Of a stretch of 64,000 nucleotides of DNA, positions 1 through 11,402 are shown one piece after another. The position numbers and the translations under genes are program-made. Source of the DNA: Dermatemys mawii. Lineage: Eukaryota; Chordata; Testudines; Dermatemydidae. The stretch lies in NCBI GenBank assembly GCA_007922305.1, contig ML677334.1, forward strand, positions 63,835,142 to 63,899,141, written 5' to 3'. Positions within the stretch are counted from its first letter, which is position 1, and each line of letters starts with the position of its first letter. The notes under the pieces were generated by a model. That model was not told where the DNA came from and searched no databases. It saw only the letters and a list, made by a program, of their open reading frames with translations.

Positions 1-241
1 TGTAGATTCCTACATACAATACTTGGTGGAACAACTGATATAGCTATCTTGGCCCTATCACCATGGTAGCTGAGAACCTACATAAAATCAATTTTTCTCT
101 GAAAACAATACAGCAAATGAACACAGATATGATCCAGACATTCTGAGGTTGATGTGGCTTGGAATCATAACTGTTGCTCTCTCTCAAAAGGGTCAGATTG
201 TCACTGTGATAGTAGTCAGAATCAGCCTGGTCCAGTAAATA

Positions 242-312
242 GGGTGAAATCCTGGCTCCATTGAAATCAATCATAAAACTTCCATTGACTAATGGAGCCA
301 GATTTCATCCCT
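242..312. repeat. Imperfect palindrome (MITE-like hairpin)
   Basis: The two halves are near reverse complements: gggtgaaatcctggctcc on the left pairs with ggagccagatttcatccc on the right. Such 'ccattgaaatcaat' palindromes are common interspersed sequences in birds and turtles (recalled). It lies directly against the SINE that follows. No target duplication was identified. Confidence 0.5.
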
Positions 313-545
313 GGAGTCCATTCCTAGATCTCCCATTTACTTGCTGTGTGACTTTGGACAAGTCACATCATCGCTCTCTGCCTCAGTTTCCCCTTCAGCC
401 TTCCTCTCCCAACCATAGATTGTAAGCTCTTTGGCGGGGCAGGGACGGTCTTTCACTCTGTTTGTACAGTCCTGAGCACAATGGGGACCAATCTCAGTTT
501 AAGCCTGTATGCACTATTATAACACAGTCTAATAATAATATTGTG
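313..545 (+). repeat. MIR-like SINE with L2-type 3' tail
   Basis: The core reads ctgtgtgactttggacaagt, then gcctcagtttcccc, which is the conserved core of MIR/CORE-type tRNA-derived SINEs. The 3' part (attgtaagctctttggcggg, then gtacagtcctgagcacaatg) matches the L2/CR1-type tail and ends in an aat-rich run. The tRNA-like head is not clear, so the copy is probably 5'-truncated. Confidence 0.75.
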
Positions 546-2547
546 ATAATGGAGGGGTAGGCATTTTGTTTTACAGTGAGGCTCTGGTCAGAAACGTGAC
601 TATGAAAAACAGCACCTTTAATTTAAGAGATCTGCTCCCTGCATGTATTTAGAATGCTTTAGTGACCAAAGTGTGAATGAAGTGATGTATAATACCACCT
701 GCTTTATTACAGTTCGGTGCATTTCTAAAACCAAAGTCATTTGCATGCACACAACTGCTGTTGATTTCCAAAAGAGCTGCAGGTGCGCTATTCTTTGGAT
801 TTCCCTTAAAACAAAGTAACTGCTTTGGACCAGTAATCTTTAAACCAACAGATACATTCTTGCAGGAACTTCTGCCTTTGGTCTCCACATATTTTTTAAC
901 ACTTTTATGCCATCTTAAAAAAGATGTGTTGTCATTTAGAAATATTTACAAAAATCATCATTTAACTCCGAGCAAGAAAATTACTTCATCTTTAAAGGGG
1001 AACCTAATGTTTCAGTGTGTACATCTGCTAATGAAGCATAGAATTTAAATGAGATGCCAAACTGGGACTTTGTTTTTGCCTTAACTTTCATAATCTATAA
1101 ACTGGGACATAAATCACATAAGATGAATATTGGCTTTACATTCATAAAGCTCTATAGTTTCTAAATATCCTTTGTTAAAGTGAGCACTTCACAAGCTATA
1201 TTATAAACAAAACACTAACTTTGGGGGGTGTGAAGGGAGGCATTTGCTACAGAGATGCATACATGCTCTTCCCTCAGACTGAAGTATATGAGAAAATATC
1301 TTGCAAAAGAGATCCATCTGAAAGGATAATAAATCTAATCTAAAATTATAAATTAATAAATATAAAAATGGATCTAAACAAGGATTCTTTGAAATAGGAG
1401 ATATTTGGGGTGGATGAATGGGTACACTGACTTATCCACTTCTTTCTCCCATGCCCTTTTTCCTCTTCCAAACAAAAAAACAAAACAGAAAACTAGCTCT
1501 CCTAATCAGATCATATATCAATTCGGTCCTAAAGTGGGTTAGAGGTATTTATGTGCACAGAAGCCACATAAAACATCTACTAAACAAAGCTGGATGAATT
1601 ATATAAATAGCACTCATTTGATTCCAATTATAAATGAAACCTTTCTAATTGATAATAAGAAAATGTTTGCTCCCTACCATGAGCTGGAAATACGTCAGAT
1701 ATGCTATTGTCTCCTATAATATTTTGTTTATAATTACTTTTTATTTATAAGCACACATATGCTTTATTTTTCAAAAATAGATACTGGGAAGAAAGCTGAA
1801 AATATTCAGCATTTCCTTCTACTGTAATGAAATTGAAATCTAAGCAATAAAGAAATAAGAATATACAGATATTTTTCTTTTCATATTTATTCTTTTATAC
1901 TTTAAAATTATTAAGCTGGTATTTTGGGAAGTAATGTTCTTGCTTATATTTTAGATTTTGGTCATTTGGCTGTCAAAAGGAGCAGATCCATAATGGGGCA
2001 TCATTTTGTGTTTTTTCTCCCTATTATAGTATAGCTATGCTGGTCTGATGTTATCTTGCAAAATGGGTGCCTCTTCTGCTGTACATGACATGCATATTTT
2101 CCCTTGGATGAGGGGATGATTCTAGCTAAAACAAAAAACAAAAGGAATAGTAACCTCTATAATACCAACAGTAAAAGGAAAATCAGAAAAAGCATTTATC
2201 ATGAATTAATGCTGCGCTGAGTTGGAATAACCTGCACTCTTTCACATACATGATTTTGTGGTTTTTGTAGCAATGCCTGCAGCATATGGATTGAGCACCT
2301 TCCTTGCCACCATAGTCCTGCATAAATATATCTGAACACACATAGAGAGAGAGATGATTTTAACATGATGCTCTCCAGATCATCAGATAACATCTTACCT
2401 GTTATTGAATCACAATTAACAACTCTCCAAAATCTGCCATCGTTAATGGTATTTAAACTCCTCTGCAATTTCGATGAACTCAAGGAGGTTTAGCAACCTA
2501 CAATGAACAATACCAAAAGGTATCACTTGTCATAGGAGGAAGAATAG
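546..2547. other. AT-rich non-coding stretch, no gene seen
   Basis: About 2 kb of AT-rich sequence upstream of the first visible RGS20 exon. No exon with matching splice sites, RNA gene or clear repeat was recognised on either strand. The short open frames here show no family resemblance. It is probably RGS20 intron, because the exon at 3893 is entered through a splice acceptor. Confidence 0.5.
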
Positions 2548-2561
2548 CTAAGTATCCAAAA

Positions 2562-2797
2562 GCGACAAAGAGTCGTGTGGCACCTTAAAGACTAACAAAA
2601 AGTATTGAAACATAAGCTTTCATGGACTAATACCCACTTCGTCGGATGCATGCAGTGGATCCACTGAATGCATCCGACAAAGTGGGTATTAGCCCACGAA
2701 AGCTTATGTTTCAATACTTTTTATTAGTCTTTAAGGTGCCACAGGACTCTTTTTGTTGCTTCTGCAGATCCAGACTAACACGACTACCTCTCTGATT
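2562..2797. mobile_element. Inverted-dimer retroelement fragment with 14-bp TSD
   Basis: The insert is flanked by a perfect 14-base direct repeat, ctaagtatccaaaa, at 2548-2561 and 2798-2811. Inside, 2567-2659 and 2660-2752 are 93-base inverted copies with about six mismatches and no spacer (centre cagtggatccactg). The right copy runs on another 45 bases to the TSD. The unit (gtgggtattagcccacgaaa, ctttaaggtgccacaggact) is a repeat seen again at 62055-62137. A target repeat of this length fits target-primed insertion (LINE or Penelope-like) better than a cut-and-paste transposon. The family name is inference. Confidence 0.8.
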
Positions 2798-2811
2798 CTA
2801 AGTATCCAAAA

Positions 2812-3892
2812 TTCATAATGAAGTAAGGTGCACTTGTCCCTTTAGCATTTGATATTTAATCAGTGTAACAAAGTCAACATGTAGGGTATAGGTTAATAGG
2901 AAGCAAGTCATTCTCAGGGAGCACACCCACCAAATTCTGCCAACCATAAATTCAGGCTCACAGAAAGGCCTCACAGAAAGTTACATACTTACATGAGAAA
3001 TGGCAGCGACTCCTGATGGACTAGTCACGTGTTTAAAATTGTACATGTACATACATGTTTGCATGCTTAGGAAACCAAGCAGTTTTCCTAGAGCAATCTA
3101 GAGACATCCCAGGCTGTTCCCACTATGAACTATCACAAATAGTCTATGGTTATGATGGAAATAGGCTGCTTAAAATTTAATGTGCCTGGCCCATGTCTGT
3201 ATCTCCTCAGCAGGGAAGTAATTTCCTCCCCAAGCCACAAAGACTCTGAATCTTACTTGAAAGAAAATCTGTGTTAAAGGAACAGAGTCAGACCCATGAT
3301 AATCAATCAGATCCTAGCGTTTCCCCTTTAAAATGCCTAAGGAACAGATTTTCTAAAGTTTTTCAACACCCACAATGGAGCCCAAATGCTTAAAAAAAAA
3401 ATCCCCCATTTACACACCTCTAAGCCAGTGCACAGACTCACCAACTTGGGCAAGAAAGGAGGAAGAACCAAAGTCCCAACTATAGGTCATTTCACCCTTT
3501 CTTCCTTAGAGGTGGCTTTATTTCCAAAAACAAAACTCAAAAGCTCAACAAATGATCAGCTCTACTGGAAAATAACCACTGGGAGCTTTCCAGCTACAGC
3601 TAGCTGAGAGAAGAGAGAACATAAACGTCCCCCATGATAACCTTCTTTGAACCCACATCCACTTTTCACCCAAATCAGCCAGTTTATAGGGAGGAATCCA
3701 TTAACTCCTTTCATGCTGGAGTGCCTTTACACCTTGTCACAGAACTTCAATGAAGTGGTAGATTTTCCCAGCAGCTTCCAAGGAGAACAGCGTGAGACAT
3801 CCAATTCTGAGTTCTTTTAAAAATCTGGCCTTAATGATACCCGGGGAGTCTATGCAGAGGTTAATTTTTTCCCCTTACTTTGGTTTTTGCAG
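2812..3892. other. Non-coding stretch before the RGS20 exon
   Basis: No gene or clear repeat was recognised. The last 35 bases form the acceptor of the RGS20 exon: a pyrimidine-rich run (ttaattttttccccttactt) then ttttgcag. I looked for the longer human-type RGS20 N-terminal coding sequence and did not find it. Confidence 0.5.
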
Positions 3893-4041
3893 CCCATGGG
3901 ATCGGAGCGGATGGAAATGCGCAAACGGCAGATGTCTGTGGCCCAGGAGACACCAAGTTCCACACAGGCACAGCATGGCACTGGGAATCGAGCGTCCAAT
4001 GCCTGCTGCTTTTGTTGGTGCTGTTGTTGTAGCTGCTCATG
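3893..4041 (+). CDS. RGS20: RGS20, cysteine-string exon (residues 1-49)
   Basis: RGS20 (RGSZ1) is a GTPase-activating protein for Gi-class G-alpha subunits, classically Gz, and acts at membranes. This exon follows a tttttgcag acceptor and ends before gtatgt. From ATG at 3896 it reads MGSERMEMRKRQM and then a cysteine string at residues 37-49 (nine cysteines, with a CCCC core), the palmitoylated membrane anchor of the RZ subfamily. The final codon is split TG|T and gives Cys49 with the next exon. Summing the four exons from this ATG gives 217 residues, the size of a known human isoform. The exon has three non-initiating bases before ATG and a splice acceptor, so transcripts from upstream promoters may read through it to make longer N termini; those exons were not found. 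RGS17 is less likely, because the RGS-domain wording matches RGS20. Confidence 0.93.
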
Positions 4042-4464
4042 GTATGTCTTTCGGTGTCTCAACTCAAACCTGCAGGGATGAGTGATGGCCAGTGATCAGG
4101 ACAACATAAACAGCACAACACTTGGGGTAATAATACAAGTCTAGACCCTTAGGAAAAAGATGGCTATGTTACAATTCTGTGTGCAGTTTTCAGCTCCAGT
4201 TCTTGTGGGCTTTCCACTGAAATAATTAAGGATGTAAAAAGAGTTCTATAGGCCAGCATCAGTTGGGTGTGTGTGGCGGAAGTGGAGCGGGGGGACAGAT
4301 GGCACTTTAAATAAAAAAGCATGCAATTTTTTTTCTTACCACTGCTCTAGGCTGCACACACATCATGGTAACAATTTCCTTGTTACTAAAGCACCATTCA
4401 TTTGCTTGATTGTGTACAAGACAGAACAGTCCAGTCCAAGCATCAAAAAAGCTTACATTCTATG

Positions 4465-4625
4465 GTTTTGTCTACACTAACGGGAAAAGTCAATCTAAGC
4501 TACACAATTTGAGTTACGTGAATAGCGTGATTCAATTGATGTAGCTTAGAGCTACTTACCACAGGGTCCATACTACGTGATGTTGATGGAAGACACTTTC
4601 CTGTTAATTCCCCTTACTCCAGATT
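4465..4625. repeat. MITE fragment
   Basis: The sequence ttttgtctacactaacggga, followed by tacgtgaatagcgtgattca, resembles abundant turtle MITEs whose ends read gtctacact (recalled). Internal self-complementarity is present (aatctaagctacacaattt against aattgatgtagctta). The right terminus is not clear. Confidence 0.45.
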
Positions 4626-6849
4626 TTGTGCTTTAACCTTGAGAAACAGAACAGGAAATTGTTCATAAGGAGTAGAGATAGATGTGAATTAGTGCAGGGT
4701 CTTTCTATGAGAATGACTATGGCCATGTTTAGTAGTATCGTAAAGAATGAGGCTCTGGCAACTGCAGAAAGCTGTTTAAGCCACCAGATCTTTATATGCT
4801 TTGCCCAGTAAAGGCATTACATACTAATGCTAAACAACAGTAATAACCAACTGGAGGTAGTTGGAACGTTGGGCGACTTTCACCCATGGTTTTCTGGGTT
4901 GCTAGAATTGGCCAAATTAAAATTATTCTTCTAGAATGGAGAGGACGGAAAGAGGTGCAATGAAAGAGTGTAAGGTGGGTTCAAATGTATCAGTCAATGA
5001 GGTTCTTATTTATTATGAGAAATCTCATTGACTATTAGAGTGACCTGACAGAATATCCAGCTTTGCATTTAAGGTCCAGGCCCACTAGACTGAAAACTTC
5101 GTCCTTGAAACGTCTTTACCTCCACATTCAGATAAAAGTAGGCAAACTTCTGGGTCTAAAAATAAAGTGGCCAACCTGTATACAAAATGGTTACTTACTG
5201 TAACTGTAATACTTTGAGATGTGATGCAGACATGTATTCCACTTAAATGTGTGCATGCCTAGGGAATTTTGCCTATCAGTACTCATAGAGGAGCGATATT
5301 TGTGCCTCATGGCCATAGCTCCTCCCTTGGCTATATGAAGTGGCACCGCCACTCAATTTCTTCGCATCAGATGCCTGGAGACTAGACTCTGATGCTGAGG
5401 GCATGGAGGGTGAGTCATGGAATACACATCTCCATCACATCTTGAAGAACCACAGTTACAGAAGGTAGCCATTTCTTCTTTTTTGAGTAGATGCAGCCGT
5501 GTATTTCACTGTAACTCAGAGGCAGAACCCTGAGAGTCTGGGCTCAGTCTACCTAAACAAGGATTGCAAGACCTCCCAAAAAACCTGCATCCATCCTGGA
5601 AGATGTAGTGATAACATAATGGTTCATAAATGTATGTGGACAACCATATGACAGCCATGCATATGTCCAATATTGAGATGTCACTGGGGAACACTGTTGT
5701 CTTATCTTGTATCTATTGAGGAGGCATAGCTGAAGTTGTTTCAAATGCAATCTTGATACAGGATCTTAGATATTTAGAAACAGTCTGTGAAGAGACTGTT
5801 TGCTTCTTCATATGATCTGTATATGACAAACAGGCAAGGCAAAGCATGAAATGGCTTGGTCCTATCCAGATTGAAGGCTAGACATTGCTTGACATCTAAT
5901 GAGATGAATGTGGCTTAGGAAATAACTGAGGTAAATATACTGCCTGGTTCAAATGAGAGAGACACCACTTTAAACAAAAATTTTGAGTGTGGTCATAAAG
6001 GCACTTTGACTTCAGACAACTGTGTATAAGGAGGCTCTGTCATCAGAACCTGCAACTCTCATACTCATCTTGCAGATGTTATTACTCCACTTTCCACAAC
6101 AGCGGAAAGGGACAAAATGCCAGAGGCTCAACTGTTAAGGTCTCACAGAGGAACCAGCTGTCAGACCGGAGGATGAAGAAGCCCTTTTAAGATTCTTGCT
6201 ACTATGGCAATGAAGACTGATCTTTCCTGAATGCTCCAGCATGTTGATATGCGGTGAGCACTCCTACTCTGACCACAGATCTTCAACTTTCAGCAACCCC
6301 ACTTGTGCTCCCCAACCCATCAGAGAAGTATCAATGACAAAAGAGATCTGGCTGGTAAGGACTGGACATCCTGGCAGAACTTCTCTGGACACATCCATCA
6401 CTGCAAAGAGTCCAGCACCAGTTTAGAAAGATGGGGGCGAAGAGTGAGATGGTAAATAGTCCCGAGTCACATTTGGAGAAGGTGAAGGTACAGTCTTGCA
6501 AACTGGACAACCTGCATGCAAGCAGACACATGGCCCAAGAGCCTTGGGCACATCTGAACTGTCATGGAAGGCTAAGACCAGAGACTAAGGTAAAGATGGT
6601 GAATTACCTGAAAATGGCCAGTTGGCAGAAACGTTTTCAAACTCATAGAGTGTACAAGGGTCCTAGTGAACTCTATTTTCTGAATGAGAACCATACTTGA
6701 CTTCCAAGTGTTTAGGATGATGAGACCCAGACGGCTGAGGGAGTGCAGTGTAACATCGACATGAGAAAGAACTTAATCTCCGGACCTGTTGCTCAGTAAC
6801 CAGTCATCCGGGTATGGGAAGATGTGGATTTCTTTCTTTCTGAGATATG

Positions 6850-7155
6850 CTGTCATGACTACCATACATTTGGACAGAAGAGAATCTGAATGGAAGCACC
6901 ATATACTGAAAATGGCGCTCTGCTATGATAAATTGAAGGAATTTTCTGTGGCATGGCAAAATCGCCACATGAATGTAGGCATCCTGAAGGTCCAGAGCAA
7001 CAAACCAATTGTTCTGAAACAACGTGGGGAGGATAGTCAATAGAGTGAACATTTGGGACCTCACGTATCTGATATTTTTGTTGACACCATGAAGGTTTTG
7101 AATGGGTCTTAACCCTCCCCTGGATTTGGGCGCCAGAGAATATCAGGAATAGCAT
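6850..7155 (-). pseudogene. DIRS reverse transcriptase remnant
   Basis: Two overlapping frames carry parts of one RT domain, so at least one frameshift separates them. The readable block WFVALDLQDAYIHVAI corresponds to the first catalytic-Asp region of DIRS/gypsy-type RT (usual form DLKDAYFH), followed by KFLQFIIAERHFQYMVLPF. The YxDD block was not found in frame. This is a molecular fossil, not a gene. Confidence 0.75.
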
Positions 7156-7579
7156 CTACAACTCCAGTGTTCTGGTGGAACTCCTCCCCCGCTCCCATAG
7201 CCAGTAGACCACAAACCTGCGTGAGGAGCAAAGTCTTGTGAGGGGGTCCCTTAAGAGGGGCAGGAAGGGATGGCATGGAACTGGATTGCATAGACTGATC
7301 TGACAGTCCTTAGGACACGGCTGCCAGTGATCAATCCCCAAGCATTGTAGAAATGGGCCAGCCTGTTCCCAAATGGAGGGGATGGGGAAAACGGAGCAAT
7401 GACTGGAACACTGCTCTGAATCAAGGAGTCAAAATGGGTACTTGGGGGACAAGTGTGGACTGACCAAACTCCAGACCTGACTTTCTCCTCCTATGGGATC
7501 TATGCCTTTTTCTGGGATAGTCCCAGTGTCTTGGCGGAAAGGAAAAGGCTGCCCAGATGTGCACCGTGGACAGCTGCTG

Positions 7580-8385
7580 CTAGTGTTGGTCACCATAGCG
7601 GTACCTCTGCACTGCTGATGTATACACCCACAAGGACTGAAAGGTAGCTCTAGAGCCCTTGAAGTAGTTCAGAGTCTCATCCATCTTGGCTGAATACAGC
7701 ACTTGGTCATCTAAGAGAAAATTCTCTATGGTCTGCTGCACATGGGAAGTGATGCCTGAATTCTGCAGCCAGGAAATCCTTCTCGTGGTTATCACTCTAG
7801 CCAAAAGTATCTGCAATGTCCAGCATGGACTGCAACAAAGTCTTAGCCATCAATCAGGTTTTGGTGACAAATGACTGAAATTCCTCACTCGTGGCTTCGG
7901 GCAGCTGTTCTGAAAACTTCACTAAGTTCTACTGGGACACAATGTCTGTTGGTTGAAAATATGCAAGGAAGAGGTGGTGTAAATATTCTTGTCCATTAGG
8001 TCCACTCATTCAGAGTCCTTATCCTTGGAAGGGGTCTTAAAGCTGCCTGCTGGGCTCTTATTCACCATGGTTACAGTCTCAGAATCTGGGGACAGATGTG
8101 AGTAAAAACATGCACATCCCTGCACCAGAATGAATTAGTGCTTCTCCATGAGCTTTGCTGACCGTGGTGCCAAAGCCAGTGTGCTGCAAAGGAGTTAGCA
8201 GGCTCAAGGACTCCATCGTTAATAGGGAGGGCTACTCTCCCAGGGACAGATGTCTGCAGGATATCCACTAACCTATGGGCCTTCTCCTGCAGGAACTCCA
8301 CTTGAATTCCAGGGATGCAACCAAGTGCTGCAAAAGATCTTGGTATGCCTGAAATCCTCCTGTACCAAAGGAGCGGAAGAACCAA
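7580..8385 (-). pseudogene. DIRS gag-like remnant
   Basis: Frames at 8385-8071 (VALPINDGVLEPA) and 7816-7580 (ARVITTRRISWLQNSGI) carry blocks that I recognise as the gag-like protein of turtle DIRS elements. They are upstream of the RT block in the - strand reading direction, as expected. Stops and frame changes separate them. A further low-complexity Gly/Ala/Thr-rich region continues to about 9180. Confidence 0.6.
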
Positions 8386-10496
8386 ACATTGTGGAATTGT
8401 CCAAAGATGAGGACAAAGCAGCTAATTGTGCCAGAGCTGGATCCTGCCCCAGGATTGATGAACCTAGATGGGACAACTCTGGAGGCTCTTTCAGGGGAAA
8501 GATCACCAGTGCCGGGGCCTGTGATAAAATTGACAGTCACCACAGACCTGCTTGGTGATCTCACCTTCAAGTGAGATGTGGATGGGATCTCCACGACTGA
8601 GGATTGTCCTACGGATTCCATGGAAATCACTTGTACACATAAGAAATTGATGGTCTATAGGCACCAGGCCAGGGGCTGTCATCCCAACAGTGAGATCCTA
8701 GTACCCATCGCCTCCATGAACAACCCCACTCTCCCAAGAGGGTCAGGCAGTGGAAAGTGAAAGGAGGAAGATCCCAACCCGGATGCTGAAGAGTGCCAGG
8801 CTACAGGCAACAAAGGTGGAGCCAGCCCTGAGGGTGCAAGCAACCAGTCCAACTTGTGTATAACCCATAATAAAGAGGGAGAGTTTGGCTGACAGCGGAA
8901 ACAGTATTGGCAGCATGGAGCATGTCTCCATTGTTTCTGGTGCCAGAAGCGATGTTGACCCCAAAGTTGGCAGTGAGGTAACTAATGGTGCCAAAGTTGA
9001 GGGTGGTGACTGCCACCATGGTAACAATGGCAGCACCAGTTGCAGTGGTGCCAAAGATGGTCCTGGCCAGTCCCACTTCCACTGACTGTGAAAGGGAAAC
9101 AGCAGAGTAGGATGTGGACAGACAGGGTCAGCAGCCCGCCCAGCCAATAGAGCTATAAAGGATGCAGCCTGGACCAAGGGTGAGGTTGGGACAGAAAGTT
9201 AGAAGTCTGTTGCTGCCTGATATGCCGCTGACACAGAAACACCTACTGCCAGCATTGTCCTTGTTGGTCCTGGACTCAATGGATGCCCCAGGGCTAAAAC
9301 GAGAGTCAACAAGATGGTCTTTGACTTGCTCCCCAACTGCTGTTGTGCAAGGGGTTGACAGGACCTGCTTTGTCCCATGCACTGGCATTCAACCCATGCT
9401 AATCCGTGCTCCTTCTGGAGGAAGAAGGCAAGTCCTCGTGTGACCTGAAGTGGCTTCAGATAGTCTTATGTGACCTTTTCCTCAAGGCACTCGACAGGGA
9501 ACGACTCCATCTGTTTGGACAAGTCGCCGACTCCAGGAAACAAAGTGGCAGCTCTCTCAGAACTCAAGGGTGACTTCCAATTTGACAAGAGCCTCAGTGC
9601 CAAAGCAGGCCCCATAGCCTGTTAGAGCAAGTGCTGCTTCAGATGAAGATCCCTCACCACCCAAGGCCATTTGGTGAACAATCTGCAAATCAAACACCAC
9701 TCCTTGATGTGGGCTTCACCTGGGCACAACAAGCACCACGTGAGGGGATCATTATTGGCAACTGAGAGCATCACCAGAGAAATATTTAAACTACAGCTAA
9801 CAATACCCTAAGAGTACTTATTAACTATATACAACTAGAAAAGTCACTAAAAATAGAGGGATTATGAAGTGAAAACCATAAGAACTCTGACTCCAGCCAT
9901 GGGGCAGTAAGTAGGAACTGAGGCGGGTCAGGGCAGTGCCACCTCAGATAGCCAGAGAAGGGGCTATGGCCCTGAGGCGCAAGCACTGCTCCGCTACAGG
10001 GTACTCCTAAGCAAAATGCTCTAGCTCTAGTGTTCTGGGCATACACGCGCCTAAGTGGAATACATAGCTGCATCTACTGGAAGATGTAATTCTCTGTTGC
10101 ACCAGTTTACTTCAACCTACAGAAGGACTTTGGTGTATGTATAAAGCATTAACTGAACAACTCCAATTATTACATATGGGAATTGTGCTGTTAACATTTT
10201 GTGTGTCAGTGAGAAAATATCCTATATTTTTTTTGTACTTACACAGCACCTGACTTCAGAACATAAACATATTAGCTGTCAAATCAATCCCCCTGCAATC
10301 GGCAAAAAGAAGTCCAGCAATTATACCAAGTTATCAGAAGATATGGAAATACGTTTACATTTACTTTTTATACTTAATATCTTTAAACATTTACATAATA
10401 GTAGTGCCGTGAGGCCAGCCAGGTTGGGGTTCCATTGTGCAAGGTCCTGTATAGCATTGTATAATAATGACAGCAAAAGGAAGTTTACACATTTTG

Positions 10497-11402
10497 GGTA
10501 TGTCTACAGTGGCAAGTTTCTGTACAAGTTATACCACTTTCATTAAAACGCTGGAATTAAACCGCTGTTGCGTGTCCACACTGTGCTCCTTGTGATAGTG
10601 GAGCATATCCACATTAGCAGCTCTTGCAAAGATAAAGAGAACCGGGCATTGTGATTGCTATCTCACTGTGCAATTGGCCGCAGAGTGCTTTGGGAAGGGT
10701 TTGCAATGCCTCATGGGGCAGGCACAACATCACATGATGCAGGTTTCCCAATCCCATTGTTACGGACATCCCACTACATTGCCAGCTGCTTTTCAACCTA
10801 ATGGGGGGGGGAGGAGGGCGAAGTGTGTGACAGGGAGTATGAGAGTGTATGGAGTGGGAGGAGAGAGAGTGTCAGCATGCTGTCTTGTTAACTTCAGACA
10901 CCGGCAGGAAGCAATCAGTCCTGAGACATGAGAAGGGGGAAACCCTGACATCAGCCCCACCTCCCTTCCCAGCTCTCTGCACAGCACTCACACTCTCTCC
11001 ATATACACACCGCCATGTTCAACAGCACAAGCATTCCAAAATATGATTTGGTTTGTGTCCCAGAGCAGCTAAGCAGAGCACTGGAGGGCTGTCAGAAGGC
11101 GAAGAGTGCATGCCTACAGGGCAGCCAGCCAAGTTCAAAACAATGAGCAGAGCAGACACTTGAGGGATTATGGGACATTTCTGGAGACCAATTGCTTTCT
11201 GCCCTGTAATGTGTTTACACTGCCAACACAGCACTGGAGCCTCTGAGCTGTAAGGCTTAGGACTCTTGTCAAGGTGTTTGAGTTTTTTTGCAGTGCTGCA
11301 ACTGAGGAGTTCCAGTGCACAAAATGGCTTGGCACTGAGTACACCTTGGGAGTTACACCGCAGAAAAGTTGCTTTACTACACAGTAACTTGCCAGTGTAG
11401 AC
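10497..11402. mobile_element. TIR element, about 0.9 kb, non-autonomous
   Basis: The left end gggtatgtctacagtggcaa is matched in inverted orientation by the right end cttgccagtgtagacaa at about 11386-11402. No transposase is recognisable between them. The interior includes a purine-rich G-run segment at 10801-10880. Ends of this type suggest a PIF/Harbinger- or hAT-derived MITE; a target duplication could not be fixed. Confidence 0.5.

Larger units (their letters stand above)
5183..10095 (-). mobile_element. Decayed DIRS-like retrotransposon
   Basis: The - strand carries scattered reading frames of a DIRS-type element in order. Gag-like sequence lies around 8385-7580 (VALPINDGVLEPA, then WLQNSGITSHV). 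Reverse transcriptase follows around 7155-6850, with NNWFVALDLQDAYIHVAI and FQYMVLPF. Imperfect inverted ends are visible: 5227-5262 (catgtattccactta...tgtgcatgcc) is matched in reverse complement near 10037-10075. DIRS elements use a tyrosine recombinase and make no target duplication, and none is seen. The recombinase region below 6800 is too decayed to assign. Stops and frameshifts throughout make it non-functional. It lies antisense in RGS20 intron 1. Confidence 0.72.

Noticed and set aside
3792..4085. Other-frame open stretches across the RGS20 cysteine exon
   Set aside because: They are shadows of the real exon. Only the frame with MGSERMEMRKRQM and the cysteine string matches RGS20 and splices in phase.
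8743..9177. A 144-codon - strand open frame with a hydrophobic look
   Set aside because: It sits in the gag-side part of the DIRS-like relic, is low in complexity and has no conserved membrane-protein pattern.
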